Shown piece by piece: positions 33,987 through 42,866 of a DNA stretch of 54,723 nucleotides. The notes under the pieces were generated by a model. It worked only from the letters and a program-made list of their open reading frames with translations, was not told the origin of the DNA and ran no database searches. The DNA lies in contig JAVBKW010000035.1 in assembly GCA_031553855.1 (NCBI GenBank), positions 1 to 54,723 of the forward strand, given 5' to 3'. How positions within the stretch are numbered: position 1 is the first letter of the stretch; each line of letters opens with the position of its first letter. The position numbers were made by a program, and so were the translations under genes. The DNA comes from RACS-047 sp031553855 (GTDB taxonomy: Bacteria > Bacillota > Clostridia > Christensenellales > Pumilibacteraceae).

Positions 33987-36608
33987 TTAAATTTGTTTTC
34001 TTTTCAATAATAGAACGCAAATGATAAAAACCGATATTCCCGCCTCTAAAACAAAATTAAATGGACTTCTTTCTCCTGCAAAACTTCCGGCGCAACCTTT
34101 TTTGCTATCCGGTATTTCGTTTAAACTTTCCTTTACTTTCCATTTAGCGATAATCGTAGCGTTTCCGCTTACGTTTTGATACGCCTGCGAATCCCACCCG
34201 TCAAAATCATAACCATCGCGCGAATACACCGGCGGAACCGCATTGCCGCCTTCGGTAACATCTTGAACCTCGTTACCTGAGCTTAAATTCCCTCCGCCGC
34301 CACTGAACGTGATGGTGAAACCTACCGGCGGTTTGAGTTCTATGCTTACAATAGCGTAATACTTTGCAGTCCCAGTAACTAAGGGTTCATAAATATCTGT
34401 AGGCTGACCCGATAAAGTTTTTGTCCAACCAGTGATAGTACAAAGGTAATCGCCGCTCTCATACGACGCCGGAACTTTTTTCATATCGTCTTGTGTGATG
34501 CGTTCGCCGTATGCGATATCTAACTTCGCTAATAAATTTTCGTCGTCGTCATAGAAAATGATTTCATACTGCGGCAGCTTGTATTGCGCTGTAAAAATTA
34601 CCGGACCTGTCAAAGCCGCGATCGGCTGATCCCATCCGTCAAAAACCGTCGCCACGCCGTTACTTACAGGGCCGGACGGCACTGATCCGCTATATACAGG
34701 CACACTTCCTTTTTGCAAAAAATCTTCCTGCAAAGTGGCGCCGTTTCCGTCAACAAATCTCACAAGCACAGCGTCGGCAGAATTTGCCGTTACCCCTATT
34801 CTGTTTGCCGCTAAATCGGCGTTCCACATATTACTATCGCTATTTGCAAAACGGACAGTTCTCAAAGTTGTCGCGGCACCTGACGGATCCAGTTTGTCAT
34901 AAACTTTAAGATAAATATCATAAACTCCTTCCGAATGAGCTGCGCTTCCGTTTTTCATTTCGACTGTAAATTCAAAAGGTACTAATCCTGACGAGGCTTT
35001 CCAATTATTTGGAGATATTTCCAGTTCATGAGTATAAATGCTTCCGGTGCTTCTGTTTTTCAAAATAAGCGCCGCTTTTTTGGGGTTGACCAAGCTGCCA
35101 AAACCTACGTTTTCAATTTTTCCTTTTACGGTGAGCGTTCCGCCGATGCTCTGCGGCTGACTTATGAGACAATCGCGAAGTACCAGTCTGTATCCTAAAT
35201 GATTGCGGAAATATTGAAAGCCGTTTGCGCCCGCGTCTGCATAAAGCTCGTCGAGTACAGCTCCCTGCCCCGCTCCGCCTTTAAAGCTGCCGGTCAGGCT
35301 TCCGAGTGTTGCCACGCTGTAATCGGATGACGCCCACGATCTAAATGTTTTACGGTCATAGTCGAAATTAAGGTGACTTGTCTGAGTTTTAAAAGCCTCC
35401 CACGCGGCATATTGGATAGACGACATATTATATGTCATAACTCTTGAATCCTGTATCGCCTCACCGCCGTAAAATTTAGGATTCAAGGAAAGCCAATTAT
35501 CAATCGCTAAATTTCTTGAATAATCTTTTGCAGGATTTGACGTATTGCCGACAAAAGTTCCCATATCCGCGCTGTCGGAAAGGTATGCGTCATTGTACAT
35601 ACCAATACGCGCCGCTTTAGAGCCGGGAACCATAGGAATATCTGCAATATTGATATATTGCTTTCCGCTTAAAGCTTTCTCCTCAAAAGCATACTTTCCT
35701 ATAATTTCATAATCGTTCGCATTCGCTTTCTCATAAGCCTCCGCGTCGTATTCTAAATTGTACCAGGCAAGAAACAGTCCCGGGTTGCGGACTAATATAG
35801 TCCTCTCCTCGGGGAGCGCATCTAAAAGCGCATTCATTATACTAACGACACTTGATGGCCGCTTTGCCATTTGCGTGGAATGCATTTCGCCCCACGGCCC
35901 AACAAAACCCGTTTCAACGCACATTATTACATCCGCGTACTGCGCCAAAACCGGCTTTAACTGTTCTATATGCGCAAGAATAACGGAAAGCTCAGGCTCT
36001 GCGTTCAGATATGTTGCGGGCGAAATTTTATCACCAGCAGCAAGCTGTTGCTTTGCCGTATTGATTCCCCACCCGAAAACATTATATGAAAAACGAAGCA
36101 TTGCCGTTGCTCCAGAAGCTCTTACGTTTTTTAAAGCACTTTTCAAATGATCAAGCGCTTCATCTGTCAACGGCTGCGTAACGCCTTTGACCGCGCTGCT
36201 CAAACTGCCGCCGCTGCTGCTTGCAAGACTTTCTGGAAAATAATATGAGTTTTCCGAAAAAGCGTTAAGTCCGACCAATAAATGTGTAATAGTGGTATAA
36301 GCTTTGACATTACTATTTCCGCTCGAGCCGGAATCGCTTTGCTGAGTGTTGATCTTATCTCTCAGCGAACTTTCCGTAGGCACAGACGATCCGCCTGACG
36401 AGGTTAGCATAATGTTTGTGGGTTTGTAAAAACCACGCTCGGGATTTGCAATATCCTCTAAGCTCTCAACATAATTTATACCGCTGTCCATAAAAACTTC
36501 TTCTTCCCCGGCCGCAACTTTTGAAACAGAAAAAAACGTCAGCTTTAATACGCTTTGTAATACAATAGCCAAAATCAAAAGAAAACCGAATATTTTTGAT
36601 TTTTTCAA
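33987..36608 (-). CDS. Surface DUF4874/DUF4832 protein with InlB-type repeats and GC-TM tail (copy A)
   Basis: This 873-residue secreted protein has a type I signal peptide. A DUF4874-like TIM-barrel region follows (about 45-330), with NPERGFYKPT and GFVGPWGEMHS, the latter likely an active-site loop. The DUF4832 region (about 340-600) has FNYDRKTF-type and NHLGYRLVLRD elements. Three Listeria-Bacteroides (InlB) type repeats follow, with VFDGWD and YDFDGWD. The C-terminus has KKGC, a hydrophobic span and KRKQI. The start is a TTG at 36608 with GGGGG upstream. It lies after a terminator, so it may be less expressed than copy B at 40258. Role: probably a glycosidase-like surface protein of unknown substrate. 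Confidence 0.8.
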   Translation of the reverse strand: MKKSKIFGFLLILAIVLQSVLKLTFFSVSKVAAGEEEVFMDSGINYVESLEDIANPERGFYKPTNIMLTSSGGSSVPTESSLRDKINTQQSDSGSSGNSNVKAYTTITHLLVGLNAFSENSYYFPESLASSSGGSLSSAVKGVTQPLTDEALDHLKSALKNVRASGATAMLRFSYNVFGWGINTAKQQLAAGDKISPATYLNAEPELSVILAHIEQLKPVLAQYADVIMCVETGFVGPWGEMHSTQMAKRPSSVVSIMNALLDALPEERTILVRNPGLFLAWYNLEYDAEAYEKANANDYEIIGKYAFEEKALSGKQYINIADIPMVPGSKAARIGMYNDAYLSDSADMGTFVGNTSNPAKDYSRNLAIDNWLSLNPKFYGGEAIQDSRVMTYNMSSIQYAAWEAFKTQTSHLNFDYDRKTFRSWASSDYSVATLGSLTGSFKGGAGQGAVLDELYADAGANGFQYFRNHLGYRLVLRDCLISQPQSIGGTLTVKGKIENVGFGSLVNPKKAALILKNRSTGSIYTHELEISPNNWKASSGLVPFEFTVEMKNGSAAHSEGVYDIYLKVYDKLDPSGAATTLRTVRFANSDSNMWNADLAANRIGVTANSADAVLVRFVDGNGATLQEDFLQKGSVPVYSGSVPSGPVSNGVATVFDGWDQPIAALTGPVIFTAQYKLPQYEIIFYDDDENLLAKLDIAYGERITQDDMKKVPASYESGDYLCTITGWTKTLSGQPTDIYEPLVTGTAKYYAIVSIELKPPVGFTITFSGGGGNLSSGNEVQDVTEGGNAVPPVYSRDGYDFDGWDSQAYQNVSGNATIIAKWKVKESLNEIPDSKKGCAGSFAGERSPFNFVLEAGISVFIICVLLLKRKQI

Positions 36609-36625
36609 AATACAATACCCCCTTT

Positions 36626-36661
36626 AAAAACAGACGGGAAGGATAAGCTCCTCCCCGTCTG
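36626..36661 (-). terminator. Intrinsic terminator between two surface-protein genes
   Basis: On the minus strand CAGACGGG and CCCGTCTG (36654-36661 and 36631-36638) form a stem with an inner GGA/TCC, followed by TTTTT (36626-36630). It would end most of the transcript from the long operon before copy A of the DUF4874/DUF4832 gene. Confidence 0.8.
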
Positions 36662-36681
36662 ATATAGGATCTTATTCAAAT

Positions 36682-38829
36682 TTAACGGACGGTTTTTCTT
36701 TTCATTATAAAGATAAGCACCGCTGCAATAAGAGTTATGACGATAACGAACGGTATCGCAAAGCCGCCGTTTCCTGAATTTGTGATAATGGAACTGCCGC
36801 ATCCGGATTTGTCTGGGTTCTTGCCGGTGTCGGCTTTTGACGTAGTAATAGTAACTGAATATTCTTCACTTTCAAAGGACGTGCTGGTCACTTCAAAGCG
36901 TACTTTAAAATCATACGATTTATTCGCCTCTAAGCCTTCAAACGCAAGTGTGCTGACCCATTCGCCTGTACCTAATTTAAATTGAGCGTTTGCCAGTGCC
37001 TCAAAAGTTATGCTGCTTGATGTTACTGCGTACTTGACCTGATCTGCCGTAGGAGCAGTTGTTTGCGGAACATTAAATGTGAACGTCTCGCTGACTATAC
37101 TATCAGCGTCCGCTTTACGCTGCGCGTATAGCGTCTGTCCGGGGGTAATAGATGTTCCGCTTTTGACTTGGTTTATGGCCGACCAGCTAGTTGAAGACCT
37201 GCTCAAAACTATCGTCGTTTCGTTATAAGTTATTGTCTTTCCGGCAAAATTAATAGTAAAGTCGCTGGCTGACGGCGTTGCTTGTTTCCCTAAAGTGGTG
37301 AACATTTTACTTGCCGAAACCGATTCAAAAGAAGTAACTGTTGCCGGATATCTGTAATACAATGTATATTGTGTAGCTGCTGTTAAACCCGTAAACGCGG
37401 GAGCAGCTGTCCAATTTATATTATCAATACTGTATTCTAATTCCGGATCCGCAGTAAAAGTAAGGCTCGTCATCTCTCTGCCGTCCGTTGCTAAAGCGGG
37501 AATTGATTCCGGAGCCGCGGGCTGAGGAACTGTAACGGTAAGGACGTTAGCGGGCGAGGCTTTCAGGCGGAAATATATAACGTCGCCCGGATTTATTGCA
37601 GCATTTGCCGCTACTGCTGTACCGGTGAAATCATCTTTCGTATTGCCTTCGATCTTAGTTCCGTCAAACTCGATTTTTCTTTGTTCATAATTGATAGTAA
37701 TTTCATCTTCTTTAACTGCCGCATTAAGGTTTTCGAATACTGTAGCGCTTCCAAGCATTGCCATTCTTGCATTATCACCTGTTAAACCGTTATCCGGCAT
37801 CCAAGGCGCAACTTTAAGTGTTGCGCCGGCTGCAATACTAAAAGGTTCTGTGTATTCGGCACTTGCCGTAGTCGGTTCGCTTCCGTCTGTTGTGTAATAG
37901 AGCTTTGTGCCGCTAGAAACCGCCGCTAAGCCTGCAACGTTAGCTCCGCGTTTTATATCGCCTGTAGTAGAAATCGTAACTTTACCGTCAGCATATGCAG
38001 CGTTAATAGCTAAATCTCTGAAATCGTAAAGATGAGCGTTATTCACATTTCCCACAAAAGAAGAATTTCCGGAAAGAATTACTCTTTTATAGTTGGTTCT
38101 TGAACCCCCATTGATAAAATTATAGTTAGTGACTGTATTAGCTATTCCCCTTGTCATGGTTGTATTATGCAAATATAAGTATCCTTGATTGCCGTTAAAC
38201 ATATTGTAAGTTCCGGTTGTTGCCGGTGTGTTGTCGTAAAAAGTACAGTTTTTAAATATCAACGTATTATTCCCCGTAAACGCGACACTAAGAGTGTTAG
38301 AATTCGCGGGATCGTGGAAATAAAAATTAAAATCGATATTTTCAAATGTTATTACGGATGGAGAACTCGAATTTGCATTAAAAAAGAACGGAGCGTCGGG
38401 ACTTGTTACCGACCAGTCATTCGGAACAGGCACTGTCTGGCCTAAATACGTATCGCCTTGTCCGTCAACTCCAAAATTAAGAGTAACTCTGCCTCCCGGA
38501 ACGGCAGGCCCGGGACGGTACGTAACATTATTACCGGCAGTCGCTGCTGCAGGCCAACCTTGAGGATAAGCCAAAGCGAGCACCCAGGCCATATTTACTG
38601 TAGCACTGGTAATATTTACCGTATAAATATCGCTTGACGCACCGTAAACGCCGTTGTTAATATCAGTACCTATGTTGGTGAGTTCCCATGCGTCGCCTGC
38701 GGTACTGAGTGAAATATTCGCCGGGCCGTCGGCTTTCGCACTTGTAGTTTTGCTTGCCGGGAATGCGATTGCCGCTATTGCGAACAACGGAATCAAGAGC
38801 ATAACTACATACTTCTTTATTTTTTTCAT
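36682..38829 (-). CDS. Secreted beta-rich surface protein with GC-TM tail
   Basis: This 715-residue protein has a type I signal peptide. The N-terminal half has many Asn, Ser and Thr residues and short beta strands (VITFENIDFNFYFHD, NNTLIFKNCTFYDN, YLYLHNTTM), as in right-handed beta-helix proteins. A chitobiase-C-like module follows (LYYTTDGSEPTTASAEY), then fibronectin-like repeats with TAATQYTLYYRYP and LEANKSYDFKVRF. The end holds DKSGCGSS, a transmembrane span and KRKTVR. No catalytic motif can be named. It could be a pectate-lyase-like or adhesive binder of the polysaccharide handled by the locus. It is last before the terminator at 36626. Confidence 0.7.
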   Translation of the reverse strand: MKKIKKYVVMLLIPLFAIAAIAFPASKTTSAKADGPANISLSTAGDAWELTNIGTDINNGVYGASSDIYTVNITSATVNMAWVLALAYPQGWPAAATAGNNVTYRPGPAVPGGRVTLNFGVDGQGDTYLGQTVPVPNDWSVTSPDAPFFFNANSSSPSVITFENIDFNFYFHDPANSNTLSVAFTGNNTLIFKNCTFYDNTPATTGTYNMFNGNQGYLYLHNTTMTRGIANTVTNYNFINGGSRTNYKRVILSGNSSFVGNVNNAHLYDFRDLAINAAYADGKVTISTTGDIKRGANVAGLAAVSSGTKLYYTTDGSEPTTASAEYTEPFSIAAGATLKVAPWMPDNGLTGDNARMAMLGSATVFENLNAAVKEDEITINYEQRKIEFDGTKIEGNTKDDFTGTAVAANAAINPGDVIYFRLKASPANVLTVTVPQPAAPESIPALATDGREMTSLTFTADPELEYSIDNINWTAAPAFTGLTAATQYTLYYRYPATVTSFESVSASKMFTTLGKQATPSASDFTINFAGKTITYNETTIVLSRSSTSWSAINQVKSGTSITPGQTLYAQRKADADSIVSETFTFNVPQTTAPTADQVKYAVTSSSITFEALANAQFKLGTGEWVSTLAFEGLEANKSYDFKVRFEVTSTSFESEEYSVTITTSKADTGKNPDKSGCGSSIITNSGNGGFAIPFVIVITLIAAVLIFIMKRKTVR

Positions 38830-38910
38830 AATTTTCCCCTTTCTAATATTTTTTTTATATAAACATGCCTCATAGAAGCACGGTTATTTTAATTTTGATT
38901 TTTCAACTTC

Positions 38911-40236
38911 TTACAATACTGCCGCAAAACTTGCCCTGCCGCGCTTTTTTTTGCTATGAGTTTTCTCAAACCTCGCTATATCAATGCATTCTCCTCCGCG
39001 CAAGCGTGACTCCTCGGCGGCAAATGCGATAACGTGGCTGTGAATGCTGTCAGCAATAGATGACAAACTGCCGCCGGAACCGTTTTCAAGCATCTCAAAG
39101 GTTTGCCTCATCATTTCATTATCGCCGCCGCTGTGGCCCGAAAGGTCGCTTGTAAGCTTATTTATGTCTGTGATTTCAGGAGTTTTTCCGAACGGGGTTA
39201 CGGTTATAAGGTTTGTGTACATATCTCCGTCCAATTCGCCCTGCTCGCACATAACTTTGATCTGGCGGCTGATGACGGGAGTGAATCCCGACATCGTAAA
39301 AGATGCGGTTATCTCGTTTTCATACTGCATTGATACTACCTGATGATCTACGACGTTATTGTCGCACCGGAATACACATCTGCCGTAAGGACCGCTAGTT
39401 AACGCTTTATTTAAGCTTTCGGAGTCGGGTTTATGCGAAAGAATATTTACGGGCCAACCGTCATTGCCGTTGTTAAATCCCATTTCGGCATCATCTAAAT
39501 ATATTTTGACAGCGTCATATGGGCAATTTTTCCTGCATTCGCCGGCATTAACGCAATAATCCTCGCTGCCTGCCGGAGCATTATCTTTTTTGAAATACTT
39601 CAATGATCCGAATGAGCTTAATTTGAGGCACCTTTTGCCTATCAACCAGCTTATTATGTCAAAATCGTGACAGCATTTTTGAAGTATCATAGGGCTTGTG
39701 GACTCCTTGTCACGCCAGTTGCCGCGCACAAAACTATGAGCCTGATGCCAATATCCTACGTTTTCGATCGCCTGTACCGAAACTATGTTCCCAAGACGCT
39801 TATTGTCAAGTATTTCTTTCATAACGCGGTAGAACATTGTATAGCGCAAAACATGGCAAACGATTACCTGCCGGCCTGACGCCTCCGCGAGTTCTTTTAA
39901 ACGTACGCATTCGCTTAAATCCGTTGAAACCGGTTTTTCTAAAAGTATATCGTAGCCAATCAGAAGCGCCTTTTCTGCCTGTGAGAAATGCTGTCGGTCC
40001 TGCGTTGCCAAAATAAGCAAATCGGCAAGTTTTGGCTGCTTTAAAAACTCCTCCGCCGAATCAAAACACATTGCTTTATCGATACCAAACTTCTCACGGG
40101 CACTATTGACGCGGCTTTTATCCGTATCGGCGACTGCGACAATTTTCATTGTTTCGGGAAATTTCAGCGAAAAAGGAGCGTAAGTTCCCAGACCGCGCGC
40201 TCCTAATCCGACGATTGCGGTCGTAAATTGCTTCAT
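38911..40236 (-). CDS. Gfo/Idh/MocA-family oxidoreductase
   Basis: This 441-residue cytoplasmic protein has an N-terminal NAD(P)-binding Rossmann fold (IVGLGARGLGTYAPF, then VAVADTDKSRVN), EKPVSTDLSEC, and the C-terminal alpha/beta domain with LQKCCHDFDIISW. An insertion holds a cysteine-rich stretch, DYCVNAGECRKNCPYDAVKI, seen in a subgroup of this family; its Cys may bind a metal or be structural. It may oxidise or epimerise a sugar released by the locus, in line with the sugar-acid or deoxysugar roles of relatives. AGGAGG precedes the ATG. It lies between two surface-protein genes on the same strand. Confidence 0.9.
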   Translation of the reverse strand: MKQFTTAIVGLGARGLGTYAPFSLKFPETMKIVAVADTDKSRVNSAREKFGIDKAMCFDSAEEFLKQPKLADLLILATQDRQHFSQAEKALLIGYDILLEKPVSTDLSECVRLKELAEASGRQVIVCHVLRYTMFYRVMKEILDNKRLGNIVSVQAIENVGYWHQAHSFVRGNWRDKESTSPMILQKCCHDFDIISWLIGKRCLKLSSFGSLKYFKKDNAPAGSEDYCVNAGECRKNCPYDAVKIYLDDAEMGFNNGNDGWPVNILSHKPDSESLNKALTSGPYGRCVFRCDNNVVDHQVVSMQYENEITASFTMSGFTPVISRQIKVMCEQGELDGDMYTNLITVTPFGKTPEITDINKLTSDLSGHSGGDNEMMRQTFEMLENGSGGSLSSIADSIHSHVIAFAAEESRLRGGECIDIARFEKTHSKKKRGRASFAAVL

Positions 40237-40257
40237 ATTAAGTTTTTGCCTCCTGCT

Positions 40258-42804
40258 TTAAGCTCTACGCTTGCCTATAACTGTAAGCCCCAACAGAAAT
40301 GCTCCGGATAATACAAGTTCAGCCGCATTAGTCTCTTTGCGACATCCTTTTCTTGTCCCGCCTCCGTCGTTATTGTCCGGCAGCGTATACTCTTGTATCC
40401 AGACCGCTTCCATCACAGCTTCACCAGAAACTGAAAGATAACTCATTGAATTAGACCAGCCAATAAATATATAACCCTCTTTTTTAAATACCGGCGGCAC
40501 CGCTTTCTGACCGTAGGTGATTTCCTGTTCAACTTCACCCTCGATAAACGTACTTCCGAGTCCGCCAACAAATGTGACCTTAAAATCACGGTATCCTCTT
40601 TCATAGTCCGCCGTAATATTTATGTTCTCATCAAGCAGGACTCCGCCCGTAATATCCACCCAGCCTTTAAAGGAATACTTGTAAATATCCTCAAACCAAT
40701 CCGGTACTTCAACGTTGAACATATCTGAGGAAATCGTTCCGTAGTCGAACGTTTGCGAGCCGAGAGTTTCTCCCGCGGAATCGAGGAAAGTTACGGTATA
40801 TCGCTGTAAGACCTGGTTGAATTGCGCGTATGCTTTGTAATTCGCGGTCAAATTGCTTAAAGGAATCTTGTTTTCAGAAGGCCCTTGTACGCCTGCGGTT
40901 TGACTTTGAATAGCATCTCCCCAGCCGTCAAAGTTATAATTCCATTGGATATTTGTTCTTGTGCTGACAGGTTCCGTTCCGCTAAAACTTATATTGCCTC
41001 CCGGTTGCGCTTCGGCAGTTCCAAGATAAGAGCCGTCGTCGTTATAGAAATCGACGTAATTGCCCTGACCGCAAACTACGGTACCTAGCTTATTTGCTCC
41101 GAGCGTGCTGTTCCACATAGCTGCATCATTGTTTGCAAACCTGATCGTGCGCATATTGGTGTCGGGATCTGATTCGTCATCATTATTTATTTTAAGATAA
41201 ATATCATAAACGCCGTTCGCTGCGTCAGAGGGCATCTGAATATCAAACCCGAAATCTTTTTTATGGTTGCTTTGGTTGAAATTACGCGAAGTCCATTCTT
41301 GAACGTCAATATCGCTTGTTACGTCTGTTTCATAAATCGCGCTGCCGTCTTTTTTTGCAAGAATAGCAGTTACCGTCTTTTTACGGATAATGTTGCCAAA
41401 ACCCATATTTTCAATTTTGCCTTCAACTGTAATAGCTCCGCCCTTGCTGACAGTTCCCGTGTTCGCAGATTCTCTTACTACAAGCCTGTAGCCCAAGCGG
41501 TTTTCAATATACCTGAAAGCCGTCTGACCGACGTACAGTTCTTCGAGCTGGGCTTTCGCCGTTCCGGCTGTATATACAGGGTTATTATAATACATTCCGG
41601 ATGTCACCGCCGGCTGCACTTCCTCGCCTTCCGGGATTGTTGCCGGCCTTTCGACACGGTAGGGAAGCTGCTGCCATCTTTTGATTACGTATTGCGCGTT
41701 CCAGTCTATATTGAGATGACTTGTATGCGTTACAAATCCCTCCCACGCGAAATATTCGATTTGAGCATAAGAACTCGTAGTTGTGGGGAGCGCAACTATC
41801 GCCTCGCCGCCGTAAGTGGCGTATGTCGATGCTTTATTTATCCATTGCGATTCCTTTGCCCTGCCTATCTTGAACGTACCCATATCGCCGCTGTTCGCTA
41901 AATATCCGTCATTGAACATATTGATACGGTTTGCATATCCGTCCTGCGGAACAGGATCGGTAAAAGCTTGCTCTAACTGTGCGTTTGTAGTCCAGCCCTT
42001 ATTATATTTGGCGCTGTACCAGCGTGCATATTGCACCGGATACCTTATACCGATACAGCGGTCTGAAGGAACAGCATCTAAAAGCGCGTTAATGACCGCA
42101 TTCGTTGTCGTGACATTTTCGGCGGCACTAGTCGTGTGCATTTCTCCCCATGGTCCCAAAATTCCTGCATCAACGCTTTCGATAATATCTTTATGTTTGG
42201 TGAAAAACGGCGCGAGCTGAGCGATATGGGCTTGCATTTCAGTTAAAGTAGGTTCGGCGTTAACATAGGTGCTGCCAGAAAGCGTTGTGTCTCCCGCAGC
42301 CGCAGGCCCGTATCCGTTCACGTTATATGTGAACCTTACAATTGTAGTGAAACCCATATCGCGAATAAGATTCATAGTATTGTCCAGACAAGTGAGCATA
42401 GCTGCAGTGATCGGAATAGCCGAGCCACCCTTTCCAGTGCCTCCTCTGACGACGTTTCCTTCCTTGTTTATATACGTCATGTTTTGAGAGGTAGCCTCAA
42501 GACCAAAATTAATATGTAAAAGCGGATGCTTTCCAACCAATCTTGTAAGTGTATCTCTATCGATACTGTCGGCAAGTCCGGCATTATCAGGCTGCATGAT
42601 ATACGAAAGCGCTTTATAGAAACCTTGCCCCGGATTGTAAACAGGGTCTGTTGTTTCCGTATAATTAAGGCCGCTGTCCACAAGTCCTCCGTCCGCTGAA
42701 GCCGAAAAGCTATTATTTGAAATACCGAATATATTTATTGCAGCAAGCGCAACAAAAACGGCTAGTGACATCATTAATGCGATTTTTGACAAAACTTTTT
42801 TCAT
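40258..42804 (-). CDS. Surface DUF4874/DUF4832 protein with InlB-type repeats and GC-TM tail (copy B)
   Basis: This 848-residue paralogue of the 33987-36608 protein has the same layout. A type I signal peptide is followed by the DUF4874-like region with NPGQGFYKAL and DAGILGPWGEMHT, then the DUF4832 region with ENRLGYRLVVRE, then InlB-type repeats (WNYNFDGWG, KEGYIFIGW). It ends in TRKGC, a hydrophobic segment and KRRA. The conserved GPWGEMH loop suggests that its Glu is functional. It belongs to the long operon starting near 50.1 kb, right after the unknown lipoprotein. GGAGG lies about 15 bases upstream of the ATG, which is rather far. Confidence 0.8.
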   Translation of the reverse strand: MKKVLSKIALMMSLAVFVALAAINIFGISNNSFSASADGGLVDSGLNYTETTDPVYNPGQGFYKALSYIMQPDNAGLADSIDRDTLTRLVGKHPLLHINFGLEATSQNMTYINKEGNVVRGGTGKGGSAIPITAAMLTCLDNTMNLIRDMGFTTIVRFTYNVNGYGPAAAGDTTLSGSTYVNAEPTLTEMQAHIAQLAPFFTKHKDIIESVDAGILGPWGEMHTTSAAENVTTTNAVINALLDAVPSDRCIGIRYPVQYARWYSAKYNKGWTTNAQLEQAFTDPVPQDGYANRINMFNDGYLANSGDMGTFKIGRAKESQWINKASTYATYGGEAIVALPTTTSSYAQIEYFAWEGFVTHTSHLNIDWNAQYVIKRWQQLPYRVERPATIPEGEEVQPAVTSGMYYNNPVYTAGTAKAQLEELYVGQTAFRYIENRLGYRLVVRESANTGTVSKGGAITVEGKIENMGFGNIIRKKTVTAILAKKDGSAIYETDVTSDIDVQEWTSRNFNQSNHKKDFGFDIQMPSDAANGVYDIYLKINNDDESDPDTNMRTIRFANNDAAMWNSTLGANKLGTVVCGQGNYVDFYNDDGSYLGTAEAQPGGNISFSGTEPVSTRTNIQWNYNFDGWGDAIQSQTAGVQGPSENKIPLSNLTANYKAYAQFNQVLQRYTVTFLDSAGETLGSQTFDYGTISSDMFNVEVPDWFEDIYKYSFKGWVDITGGVLLDENINITADYERGYRDFKVTFVGGLGSTFIEGEVEQEITYGQKAVPPVFKKEGYIFIGWSNSMSYLSVSGEAVMEAVWIQEYTLPDNNDGGGTRKGCRKETNAAELVLSGAFLLGLTVIGKRRA

Positions 42805-42866
42805 GTTATTTTAAAATATCCTCCCTTCTGTCTTAAACTGTATGAAACACTTTTATCAGAAAATCT

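Noticed and set aside
39925..39936. GAAACCGGTTTT as a third LacI operator
   Set aside because: It lies inside the oxidoreductase coding region, is not a full palindrome and lacks the TGGAAA flanks of the two sites before the glucan operon.
41263..41901. Plus-strand open frame of 212 codons
   Set aside because: It is fully antisense to the well-supported DUF4874/DUF4832 gene; it has no ribosome site and a cysteine- and arginine-rich composition typical of shadow frames.
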